Shown piece after piece: positions 35,303 to 42,193 of a stretch of DNA of 64,000 bases. The notes under the pieces were generated by a model. That model searched no databases. It was not told the DNA's origin and saw only the letters and a program-made list of their open reading frames with translations. Numbering within the stretch: the first letter of the stretch is position 1; each line of letters opens with the position of its first letter. Origin of the DNA: an uncultured Coriobacteriales bacterium (GTDB taxonomy: Bacteria; Actinomycetota; Coriobacteriia; Coriobacteriales; UMGS124). Position numbers and translations under genes: made by a program. The stretch lies in NCBI GenBank assembly GCA_934654475.1, contig CAKUFZ010000005.1, positions 1 through 64,000 on the forward strand, given 5' to 3'.

Positions 35303-37876
35303 ATGTGCACTGAGTGCGACAACACCACGGCCGCCCCTCAGGACGGCATCCCGGCGTACGACGCCGCCGCCATCGAGACCAAGTGGCAGAAGACTTGGGC
35401 CGACGAGGACCTCTTCAAGACCGATGAGGATCCCGCCAAGCCTAAGAAGTACGTCCTTGAGATGTTCCCGTACCCCTCGGGCGACCTGCACATGGGCCAC
35501 GCGCGCAACTACACCATCGGCGACGCAATGGCGCGCCAGGCCCGCATGCGCGGTTTCGATGTCCTGCACCCCATGGGCTTCGACGCCTTCGGCCTGCCGG
35601 CTGAGAACGCCGCCATCAAGCACAACACCCAGGCCGCCAAGTGGACGTATTCCAACATGGACAACGCCCTGGCTACCATGCGCCGCATGGGCTTCTCCTA
35701 CGATTATGACCGCCTCGTGCGCACCTGCGACCCCGAGTACTACCGCTGGGGCCAGTGGATGTTCGAGAAGATGTGGGAGCGCGGCCTTGCCTACCGCAAG
35801 AAGAACCCGGTCAACTGGTGTCCCAAGTGCAACACCGTTCTTGCCAACGAGCAGGTGACCGACGGCAAGTGCTGGCGTTGCGGCAGCGTGCCGGAGAAGC
35901 GCGACCTCGAGCAGTGGTACCTCAAGATCACCGACTATGCCCAGGAGTTGCTCGACGACCTTGACACGCTGACGGGCTGGCCCGAGCGCGTCAAGCAGAT
36001 GCAGGCCAACTGGATCGGCCGCTCTGAGGGTGCCGAGGTTGAGTTCACGCTTTGCGATGCTGCGGGCGAGCCCACCGATGAGAAGATCACGGTCTTCACC
36101 ACGCGTGCCGACACGCTTTTCGGTTGCTCCTTCTTCCTGCTCGCCCCCGAGTACAAGGGCCTTATGGACCTCGTCGCGGGCACCGAGTACGAGGCTGCCG
36201 TCCGCGAGGTCGTCGAGGGTGCCGAGAAGATCACCGCAGTCGAGCGCGCCCAGGGCGAGCTCGAGAAGCACGGCGCTTTCACCGGCCGCTATGTGGTGAA
36301 CCCCATCAACGGCGTCAAGGTGCCCGTCTGGGTCGCCGACTACGTCATCTCCGACTACGGCACGGGTGCCGTCATGGCAGTTCCCTGCGGCGACCAGCGC
36401 GACTTCGAGTTCGCCAAGAAGTACGACCTGCCCATCGTCCCCATCATCATGGGGGAGGACGACCCCCTCTACGCCCAGCTCAAGGACGAGCGTGAGCGCG
36501 TCGTGACGGGCGTCGATTGGGAGACGGCCATGACGGCCGAGGGCTTCCTCGTGCAGTCCGGCAAGTACACCGGCATGGTGGGCGGCAAGCACTCCGAGGG
36601 CGAGGCTGCCATCGTGGCCGACCTCGAGGCCATGGGTGCGGGCCGTCGCAAGGTGAACTTCCGCCTGCGTGACTGGCTCATCTCCCGTCAGCGCTATTGG
36701 GGCAACCCCATCCCCATGGTGTACTGCGAGGACTGCGGCATCGTGCCCGTTCCCGCCGACCAGCTCCCGGTGCGTCTGCCCGAGAACCTCGACCTTGCCG
36801 CCGGCGAGACGCTCGCCGAGTGCAAGTCGTTCTACGAGACGACGTGCCCCTGCTGCGGCAAGCCTGCCCGTCGCGAGACCGACACGATGGACACCTTTAC
36901 CTGCTCGAGCTGGTATTACCTGCGCTACATCGACCCGCACAACACGGAGCTGCCCTTCGACAAGGACCGCGCCGACCACTGGATGAGCGTCGACAACTAC
37001 ATCGGCGGTATCGAGCACGCCATTCTCCACCTGCTCTACTCGCGCTTCTGGACCAAGGTCTGCCGCGACCTGGGCCTGTGCGACATCGACGAGCCCTTCG
37101 TCAACCTGCTGTGCCAGGGCATGGTGAAGGACGAGAACGGCGAGACGATGAGCAAGTCCAAGGGCAACGTCGTGCCGCCCAGCTCGGTCATCGAGCCCTA
37201 TGGCGCCGACACCATGCGCCTGTCCATCCTCTTCATCGCCCCTCCCGAGAAGGACTTCGACTGGGATCCCAAGGCCGTTGCAGGTTGCAACCGCTTCCTC
37301 AAGCGCTCCTGGCGTACCGTGTGCCAGCTTGCCCAGACGGCTGCCAAGGGCGATGTCGAGGGCGCGCTTGCCGACGAGGCCTCCAAGACGCTCTATCGCG
37401 AGCTCAACCGCACGGTCATGAAGTGCACCGAGGACTTCGACCGCACGCAGTTCAACACCGCCATCTCGGCTGTCATGGAGATGGTGAACGCCGCTGACGG
37501 CTATCTCAAGGCTGTCGGTGCCGCCGATCGCAACGAGGCCCTGTGCTTCCTGGCCGCCAGCGACATCGTGCGCTGCCTTGCTCCCATCTGCCCCCACTGG
37601 GCCGAGGAGCTCTGGCACGAGCAGCTGCACGAGACGGGCTCGGTCTACAACGCCGCTTGGCCCGAGTACGACCCCGAGGCTGCCAAGGCCGACGTGGTCG
37701 AGGTCGCCGTCCAGGTGTGCGGCAAGGTCCGCGTGCACGTGGACGTTCCCCGCGAGATGGACGCCGACGAGCTCGGCAAGGTCGGCCTTGAGGCTGCCGC
37801 CAAGTGGGTCGAGGGCAAGACCGTGATCAAGGTCGTCGCCATTCCTGGTAAGCTGGTCAACATCGTGGCGAAGTAG
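35303..37876 (+). CDS. leuS: leucyl-tRNA synthetase
   Basis: Class I synthetase, 857 residues, of the bacterial LeuS type. HIGH-like motif FPYPSGDLHMGHARNYTIGD, KMSKS motif GETMSKSKGNVVPPSSVIEP, a CP1 editing domain with TTRADTLFGCSFFLLAPE, the WYYLRYIDP zinc/leucine-specific stretch, and an anticodon-binding end finishing with the C-terminal GKLVNIVAK. The N-terminus MCTECDNTTAAPQDG is a short extra lead. AAAGG sits 8 bases upstream of the ATG. It is the last gene before the accessory stretch; a giant hairpin begins 17 bases after its stop. Confidence 0.97.
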   Translation: MCTECDNTTAAPQDGIPAYDAAAIETKWQKTWADEDLFKTDEDPAKPKKYVLEMFPYPSGDLHMGHARNYTIGDAMARQARMRGFDVLHPMGFDAFGLPAENAAIKHNTQAAKWTYSNMDNALATMRRMGFSYDYDRLVRTCDPEYYRWGQWMFEKMWERGLAYRKKNPVNWCPKCNTVLANEQVTDGKCWRCGSVPEKRDLEQWYLKITDYAQELLDDLDTLTGWPERVKQMQANWIGRSEGAEVEFTLCDAAGEPTDEKITVFTTRADTLFGCSFFLLAPEYKGLMDLVAGTEYEAAVREVVEGAEKITAVERAQGELEKHGAFTGRYVVNPINGVKVPVWVADYVISDYGTGAVMAVPCGDQRDFEFAKKYDLPIVPIIMGEDDPLYAQLKDERERVVTGVDWETAMTAEGFLVQSGKYTGMVGGKHSEGEAAIVADLEAMGAGRRKVNFRLRDWLISRQRYWGNPIPMVYCEDCGIVPVPADQLPVRLPENLDLAAGETLAECKSFYETTCPCCGKPARRETDTMDTFTCSSWYYLRYIDPHNTELPFDKDRADHWMSVDNYIGGIEHAILHLLYSRFWTKVCRDLGLCDIDEPFVNLLCQGMVKDENGETMSKSKGNVVPPSSVIEPYGADTMRLSILFIAPPEKDFDWDPKAVAGCNRFLKRSWRTVCQLAQTAAKGDVEGALADEASKTLYRELNRTVMKCTEDFDRTQFNTAISAVMEMVNAADGYLKAVGAADRNEALCFLAASDIVRCLAPICPHWAEELWHEQLHETGSVYNAAWPEYDPEAAKADVVEVAVQVCGKVRVHVDVPREMDADELGKVGLEAAAKWVEGKTVIKVVAIPGKLVNIVAK

Positions 37877-37893
37877 GCTGCTGGGCTCCCGAC

Positions 37894-38033
37894 GGGCGGG
37901 GTGTTCGCCTGGTGCTCAAACAGTCCTCGTGAAATACTTCGAGGCCCGCTTGGCTTATGCGTGCAAGCACGCAACGCCAAGCGGGCCTCGAAGTATTTCA
38001 CTGTGGAACTGCGCCCAGGCGAACACCCCGCCC
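37894..38033 (+). repeat. long hairpin element, solo copy after leuS
   Basis: A 140-base element of the same family as the array at 22861-23294. The outer stem of 19 perfect pairs runs GGGCGGGGTGTTCGCCTGG (37894-37912) with its exact inverse at 38015-38033. The internal-loop strands are TGCTCAAACAGTCCTCG and TGTGGAACTGCGC. The inner stem has 26 perfect pairs (37929-37954 with 37976-38001), then a further GCGTGC/GCACGC at the tip. It has no coding capacity. Open frames across it on both strands are artefacts of the inverted repeat. Confidence 0.9.
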
Positions 38034-38280
38034 TGGCGCTCATTGCCTACGGGTTCGCATGAGACGTTTATTGGGCTGCGCCCAGCCAAACAGAACCCCT
38101 CTGGCACTCGGGCCCTACAAGGTTCGCGTGAAGCGCTTTTTTTGGGCTGCGCCCAGGCGAACGTCCCGCCCTGGCGCTCATTGCCTACAAGTTCGCATGG
38201 GGTTCTTTTTGGGCTGCGCCTAGCCAAACAGAACTCCTCTGGCACGCGGCCCCTACGGTTCGCATGCCGCGAGCAAGGGA
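38009..38280 (+). repeat. tandem 67-71 bp repeats with 138-bp higher-order period
   Basis: Four degenerate units begin with CTGCGCC(C/T)AG at 38009, 38076, 38147 and 38214. Units 1 and 3 share CAGGCGAACNNCCCGCCCTGG, and units 2 and 4 share CAGCCAAACAGAACNCCTCT, giving an A-B-A-B pattern with a 138-base period. Each unit ends near GGTTCGC(A/G)TG and can form a small hairpin. Unit 1 is the 3' arm of the solo hairpin element. The remainder up to 38408 shows no gene. Confidence 0.8.
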
Positions 38281-38408
38281 AACGGTGACTAAATCCAATC
38301 GGCCTCATCGAATACGTTTTCTGCCTGCGGTGCTGCAATGGTGAAGCGCAAACACAGCCTACTTGTTCATCGTCTAGGGCCGTGTAGGGGGTAAAGGCAT
38401 TGGGATAC

Positions 38409-38837
38409 TTACAGCTTTTTCCATCCGATGTAGCCAGTCACTACAGAGAGGCATGCGAGACCGAACGATAGAAATCCCATGGAATGATAAAAGAGCTCTG
38501 CCGTACTTCTATATGCATCGGATGAGTCGGCCAAAAGCGAGTGTATGCCAAGCATTTTAATTCCTGCAATAACGAAGAATATCGCCCCGGTTAGACCAAG
38601 GACTAACACAATTTCCTTCATTGTTATTGCATGACGCGACACTGCCGTCTTTCTGTCTAGGATGTTATGCTTCTTGGATTCCGGCATCGCCTCCCATTCG
38701 CTTTCTTCAATGTCGAGGGGGCGAACGGGAGTTGTCAGGCAATTAGGGCACATTAATGTTCCACTGGCAAATTTGATATAGTTATCAAACGTTTGTTTGC
38801 AGTTGGGACAATAGAATTTTTTCTCAGGATCGCTCAC
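38409..38837 (-). CDS. small zinc-ribbon membrane protein
   Basis: A 142-residue protein of no recognised family. The N-terminus is a zinc ribbon with FYCPNCKQTF and LMCPNCLTTP (two CPNC pairs about 18 residues apart). After a charged linker (LDIEESEWEAMPESKKHN) two hydrophobic helices follow: EIVLVLGLTGAIFFVIAGI and FLSFGLACLSVVTGYIGW, so it is a membrane protein with a probably cytoplasmic metal site. The start is GTG with AGGAGGG upstream on the minus strand. Base composition is clearly more AT-rich than the neighbours, suggesting acquisition. A perfect palindrome lies about 36 bases upstream. A real gene by codon pattern and Shine-Dalgarno; function unknown. Confidence 0.75.
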   Translation of the reverse strand: MSDPEKKFYCPNCKQTFDNYIKFASGTLMCPNCLTTPVRPLDIEESEWEAMPESKKHNILDRKTAVSRHAITMKEIVLVLGLTGAIFFVIAGIKMLGIHSLLADSSDAYRSTAELFYHSMGFLSFGLACLSVVTGYIGWKKL

Positions 38838-38872
38838 TTTACCCTCCTGTGTCGGTTTGTATTTCCACCATA

Positions 38873-38917
38873 AGTGCTTGACCTATAGGTCAAGCACTCC
38901 TGATAGCTTAGGAGTGC
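38873..38917. promoter_or_regulatory. palindrome and overlapping inverted repeat upstream of the zinc-ribbon gene
   Basis: A 26-base perfect palindrome, half-site AGTGCTTGACCTA (38873-38885, completed to 38898), contains TTGACC, usable as a -35 box on the minus strand. A second inverted repeat GCACTCCT/AGGAGTGC (38894-38901/38910-38917) overlaps its edge. The position, about 36 bases before a start codon, suits a repressor operator. The rest of 38918-39115 shows no gene. Confidence 0.6.
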
Positions 38918-39115
38918 AGTGGCTTCTCTTTGGGCTGAATTGAATTCTTGGAGTGATGGGAACCAAACGGATACAATACGTTGTGAGGGGGTGTCCAGAT
39001 GGTTGCATCAATGCAAGCGACGCCATGCTGCGAAATGCAGTACTCGATAATACGTCGGAGACGGATGGTTTGTTGTTGTTTCGCGTCGCGAAGCAGCTGA
39101 GATTATAAGTCGGGT

Positions 39116-39371
39116 TCTTCTCTCTTTTCCGTTGCTACTGCCGTTTTGTGCAAATCCTTCGCATGTGAGGAACAAGGATTGGATAGTGACATTGATTTGC
39201 TCGGCCCGTTCGAGCCGGGTTCCTGTTTGACTGATTATGAAGCAACACATGGAACATTTGAGCTGCTATGGGTAGTAGTGTTGCGATGCGGACTTCATCA
39301 CTACGCTGGATGGCCAAACAAGGGCGTTCTGTAATGTCGTGTTGCGTGATGGGGCGATAATCTATGGATAG
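39116..39371 (+). pseudogene. degraded minimal nucleotidyltransferase (MNT-type) remnant
   Basis: Frame 2 translates to AVLCKSFACEEQGLDSDIDLL followed by GPFEPGSCLTDYE, which matches the MNT nucleotidyltransferase core LFGSxARGExxxDSDIDLLxxFEPG. The G-S motif is broken (CKS instead of FGS) and no start codon precedes it. After a frame change and an in-frame stop (39273), frame 0 gives FITTLDGQTRAFCNVVLRDG and ends with IIYG and a stop at 39371, resembling the C-terminus of the same family. It reads as the remains of an antitoxin-type gene. The boundaries are approximate. Confidence 0.4.
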
Positions 39372-39483
39372 CCGTGTTTCTGACTTCCCGCTATAAGTCG
39401 TTAGTAGCAGGCGCGCGCCCGTTCTCTGGCAGTTTAATTGTCCCATCGTGAAACAATGTGGTTTTCCCGGCTCGGATATTTCT

Positions 39484-39759
39484 TTAACAATAGAACGAAA
39501 GCGGCTCTCCGGTCGCCTCGCACCAACGATGACAAATCAATTCATGGTTGGCAGATACAAACTGCTCGATATCGCGAAGGTCTTTCGCGGGGATATCGCT
39601 TTGGTTGTGGGCGAGGATGCATCCGCCTGATCGGGTCAGCCAAATCTTGGTAGCGTTCTTTGTGGGACGTTTGACGGCGACGTGGATGTGCACAGGTTCC
39701 CCGTTTTCGCCAGTCCAGAAGAACAGCAAGTAAGGCCCCATGCGAAAGAGGCTAGGCAT
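39484..39759 (-). CDS. DUF4160 domain protein, possible toxin-antitoxin component
   Basis: A 91-residue protein that aligns with the DUF4160 pattern. It starts MPSLFRMGPYLLFFWTGENG, then EPVHIHVAVKRPTKNATKIW, and ends with a helical DLRDIEQFVSANHELICHRW segment. DUF4160 genes commonly occur in two-gene cassettes with a small partner and are suspected toxin-antitoxin components; this is not proven. ATG 39759 has GGGAGGAAGG directly upstream and lies inside the stop region of the partner gene (8-base overlap). The longer open frame to 39999 only overlaps the partner in another frame. AT-richer than the core genes. Confidence 0.7.
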   Translation of the reverse strand: MPSLFRMGPYLLFFWTGENGEPVHIHVAVKRPTKNATKIWLTRSGGCILAHNQSDIPAKDLRDIEQFVSANHELICHRWCEATGEPLSFYC

Positions 39760-40009
39760 ACTGCCTTCCTCCCTCATAGGCAAAACGCATGATGAGGGGC
39801 GCATTGTTATGGACAAAGGCATCGAGGTCGCCGAGGTCTGCTTCGTTGAAGCCGTCGTTTTCAATCCATGTGTAGGACGGCAGCAGACATTTGGCGGTGT
39901 CGAACCCCCAGTCCCGTGGACGTTCGATGACAACCAGGACCGTGTTGTCGTTCCGCACATCCGAATATGAGACTTGCGTATCATCATCAAATCGGACATA
40001 TTCCCACAT
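39752..40009 (-). CDS. small acidic protein, partner of the DUF4160 gene
   Basis: An 85-residue soluble protein, MWEYVRFDDDTQVSYSDVRN at the start and LIMRFAYEGGRQYA at the end, with many acidic residues and a central FDTAKCLLPSYTWIENDG. I do not recognise a named family. It is the first gene of a two-gene cassette; its stop codon overlaps the DUF4160 start. ATG 40009 has GGGGG five bases upstream; a GTG at 40036 would add nine residues. An exact TATAAT lies upstream on the minus strand. The layout suggests an antitoxin or co-regulated partner, by inference only. Confidence 0.65.
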   Translation of the reverse strand: MWEYVRFDDDTQVSYSDVRNDNTVLVVIERPRDWGFDTAKCLLPSYTWIENDGFNEADLGDLDAFVHNNAPLIMRFAYEGGRQYA

Positions 40010-40054
40010 AAAAGCCCCCGTCAATTCGTTGGCCACTGCTCTAAAACTACCCGG

Positions 40055-40060
40055 ATTATA
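40055..40060 (-). promoter_or_regulatory. candidate -10 box of the two-gene cassette
   Basis: TATAAT read on the minus strand, about 45 bases before the ATG at 40009. No convincing -35 at the right distance. Confidence 0.4.
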
Positions 40061-40174
40061 CCGCGATGTCCAAGGTATATCCTGGGAAGAAAGACCTGCA
40101 TTCTTTTTGCGACTGTCCTGTTAATCGTGCTCCAATCCAAGTCGTAGAGGTTTTGCGCAAGGTAGTTTGTGGGG

Positions 40175-40203
40175 TTGCGCGTGGCGATGGCATTGGGTAT
40201 ATT
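40175..40203 (+). promoter_or_regulatory. promoter of the rimP-nusA-infB operon
   Basis: TTGCGC (40175-40180), exact 17-base spacer, TATATT (40198-40203). Predicted transcription start near 40210, giving a leader of about 85 bases that contains a full terminator. Confidence 0.6.
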
Positions 40204-40235
40204 GCAGATGTACTTAATCTGCTTACCTAAGTTGA

Positions 40236-40266
40236 GGAAGCGGGCCCTTGGCCCGCTTCCTTTTTT
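40236..40266 (+). terminator. leader terminator (attenuator) upstream of rimP
   Basis: GGAAGCGGGCC (40236-40246) pairs with GGCCCGCTTCC (40250-40260) around a CTT loop, followed by TTTTTT. It lies between the operon promoter and the rimP Shine-Dalgarno. An upstream hairpin GCAGAT/ATCTGC (40204-40222) and a downstream CCCCC/GGGGG hairpin (40271-40283) frame it. Confidence 0.85.
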
Positions 40267-40295
40267 ATGCCCCCGCTGGGGGAGGGAGGAGCGAC

Positions 40296-40871
40296 ATGGC
40301 TGCCGTAAAAGCCGATGAGCTGGTCCTTGAGGCCCTGGAGGCCCATGCTGCCGAGCGTGGCCTCGACATCGTAGACGTCGAGGTGGCAGGTCCTGCCTCC
40401 CACCCCACGCTGCGCGTGCGCATCGACAACCTTGAGGGTGACACCATCGACATGGACACCGTGTGCGCCCAGACCGCATGGGTTTCCGAGGTCGTCGAGG
40501 GGCTCGACCCCTTCGCGGGCGCCTATGAGCTCGAGGTTTCTTCCCCCGGTGTCGATCGCCCTCTGCGCAAGGAGGCCGATTTCAACCGCTTCGCCGGTGA
40601 GACGGTCGTGTTCGACGCTCGCAGCGCCGTCGATGGCCGCAAGTCGTGGACCGGCGTGCTCAAGGGCTTCGCTGAGGGCAACGTCCTCGTCGAGGTCGAC
40701 GGCCAGGAATGCGCCCTCGCGCTTGACAACATGAAGCGCTGCCACATCAAGCCTGACTTCGACGCCATCATGGCCGCTGCCAAGAAGGCCGCCAAGCAGG
40801 CCAAGGCCGCTGCGGCCCAGGCCGGTGACGTCGAGATCGAAGACGTCTGCGACGAGGACGACGCTGAGTAG
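40296..40871 (+). CDS. rimP: ribosome maturation factor RimP
   Basis: Assembly factor for the 30S subunit. The 191-residue protein has the RimP N-terminal alpha/beta domain (LVLEALEAHAAERGLDIVDV) and the signature YELEVSSPGVDRPL, then a C-terminal SH3-like domain (WTGVLKGFAEGNVLVEVDG). A Lys/Ala-rich helix and an acidic end follow. ATG 40296 is preceded by GGGAGGAG; the longer frame from 40248 would include the terminator. It is the first gene of the translation/transcription operon with nusA. Confidence 0.94.
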   Translation: MAAVKADELVLEALEAHAAERGLDIVDVEVAGPASHPTLRVRIDNLEGDTIDMDTVCAQTAWVSEVVEGLDPFAGAYELEVSSPGVDRPLRKEADFNRFAGETVVFDARSAVDGRKSWTGVLKGFAEGNVLVEVDGQECALALDNMKRCHIKPDFDAIMAAAKKAAKQAKAAAAQAGDVEIEDVCDEDDAE

Positions 40872-40933
40872 CCCCACCCGCTCTCTTATACAATCGGAAC
40901 GAACAAGCATCTTTGTTTGAAAGGAAACGCCCC

Positions 40934-42172
40934 ATGGCCTCGGAAATGATGGAAGCCCTCATCGCGCTTGCCCAGGAGAAGCACATCGATGAGCTGTACC
41001 TGCTCGACCGTCTTGAGCAGTCCCTCGCCAAGAGCTACGCCGACCTTCTGCACCTCGACTGGGGCGCAAAGGTCACCATCGACCGCCAGACCGGCAAGGT
41101 TTGGGTCTACCGTCTCGAGCCCGTCGACGACTCCATGGATGAAGAGGGCAACTACCAGGAGTGGGAGGAGATCGACGTCACTCCCGCCGACACGAGCCGC
41201 ACTGCTGCCCAGCATGCCAAGGCCGAGATCAACTCCATCGTGCGCATGGCTGCCCGTGAGGCCATCTACGAGGAGTTCTCCAAGCGCGTCGGCGAGCTCA
41301 TCACCGGCACGGTGCTCCAGGTGACCAACGACTTCACCATCCTCAAGATCCGCGAGGGCGTCGAGGCCGAGCTTCCCCACTTTGACCGCCGCCGTTTCCC
41401 CGACGAGATGAACGAGCGCCCCAACGGCGAGTACTACCAGCACAACCAGCGCGTCCGCGCTGTCATCGTCGGTGTGCGCGACCCCAAGGCCGTCCAGAAC
41501 GGCACCGCCTCCCGCGGTGAGCACAACCGTCCCGCCATCATCGTCTCCCGCACCCACCCCGACCTCATCCGTCGCCTCTTCGAGCTTGAGGTCCCTGAGG
41601 TCTACGACGGAATCGTCGAGGTCAAGGCCGTTTCCCGCGAGCCTGGCACCCGCTCCAAGGTCGCCGTTGCCTCCCTTGAGCAGCACCTCGACCCCGTGGG
41701 CGCCTGCGTCGGCCCCAAGGGCACCCGTGTGCGCACCGTCGTCTCCGAGCTTCGCGGCGAGCGCATCGACGTCGTCCTGTGGGACAAGGACCCGGCGAAG
41801 TACGTTGCCAACGCCCTGTCGCCCGCAAAGGTGACCCGTGTGCTGGCCGACACCGAGAACCAGTACGCCACGGTCATCGTTCCCGACGACCAGCTCTCCC
41901 TGGCCATCGGCAAGGAGGGCCAGAACGCCCGCCTCGCTGCCCGCCTCACCGGCTGGCACATCGACATCAAGAACGAGTCGCTTGCCGCCAACCTCATGGG
42001 CAACCTGCACTCCCTTATGGACAACGACGTCGACCTGTCCGACGAGGGCCGCTGCTCTTATGTCGACGAGCAGGGTAACCGTTGCCGCAACCAGGCTCGC
42101 CCCGGCACGCACTTCTGCTCGGTGCACCAGGCGTCTGCCGGCGTCGCCGACGATTTCGACTCGCTCATCTAG
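40934..42172 (+). CDS. nusA: transcription termination/antitermination protein NusA, with C-terminal Cys/His motif
   Basis: A 412-residue NusA that binds RNA polymerase and nascent RNA and modulates pausing and termination. The N-terminal domain (SEMMEALIALAQEKHIDELY), S1 domain (LITGTVLQVTNDFTILKI), and two KH domains (VGACVGPKGTRVRTVVSEL and LSLAIGKEGQNARLAARLTG) are all present. An unusual tail follows with C374, C384, H393, C395 and H398 (RCSYV...GNRCRN...THFCSVH), which looks like a small zinc knuckle. ATG 40934 has AAAGGAAA upstream. NusA may itself act on the leader terminator of this operon. Confidence 0.95.
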   Translation: MASEMMEALIALAQEKHIDELYLLDRLEQSLAKSYADLLHLDWGAKVTIDRQTGKVWVYRLEPVDDSMDEEGNYQEWEEIDVTPADTSRTAAQHAKAEINSIVRMAAREAIYEEFSKRVGELITGTVLQVTNDFTILKIREGVEAELPHFDRRRFPDEMNERPNGEYYQHNQRVRAVIVGVRDPKAVQNGTASRGEHNRPAIIVSRTHPDLIRRLFELEVPEVYDGIVEVKAVSREPGTRSKVAVASLEQHLDPVGACVGPKGTRVRTVVSELRGERIDVVLWDKDPAKYVANALSPAKVTRVLADTENQYATVIVPDDQLSLAIGKEGQNARLAARLTGWHIDIKNESLAANLMGNLHSLMDNDVDLSDEGRCSYVDEQGNRCRNQARPGTHFCSVHQASAGVADDFDSLI

Positions 42173-42193
42173 TCCCGTAAAGGGGGAGATTGC

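Noticed and set aside
37929..38338. Small open frames on both strands across the leuS-downstream region
   Set aside because: They arise from a perfect inverted repeat and tandem repeats, lack ribosome sites, and match each other only because the DNA is self-complementary.
39135..39446. Minus-strand 103-codon frame
   Set aside because: It lies opposite the nucleotidyltransferase remnant, has no ribosome site and no recognisable features.
39484..39999. A 171-codon version of the DUF4160 gene
   Set aside because: The first half overlaps the partner gene in another frame and reads as low-quality sequence. The domain and a strong Shine-Dalgarno place the start at 39759.
37877..40170. Integrated prophage or ICE
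   Set aside because: No integrase, phage structural gene, relaxase or flanking tRNA repeat was seen; the stretch is only about 2.3 kb.
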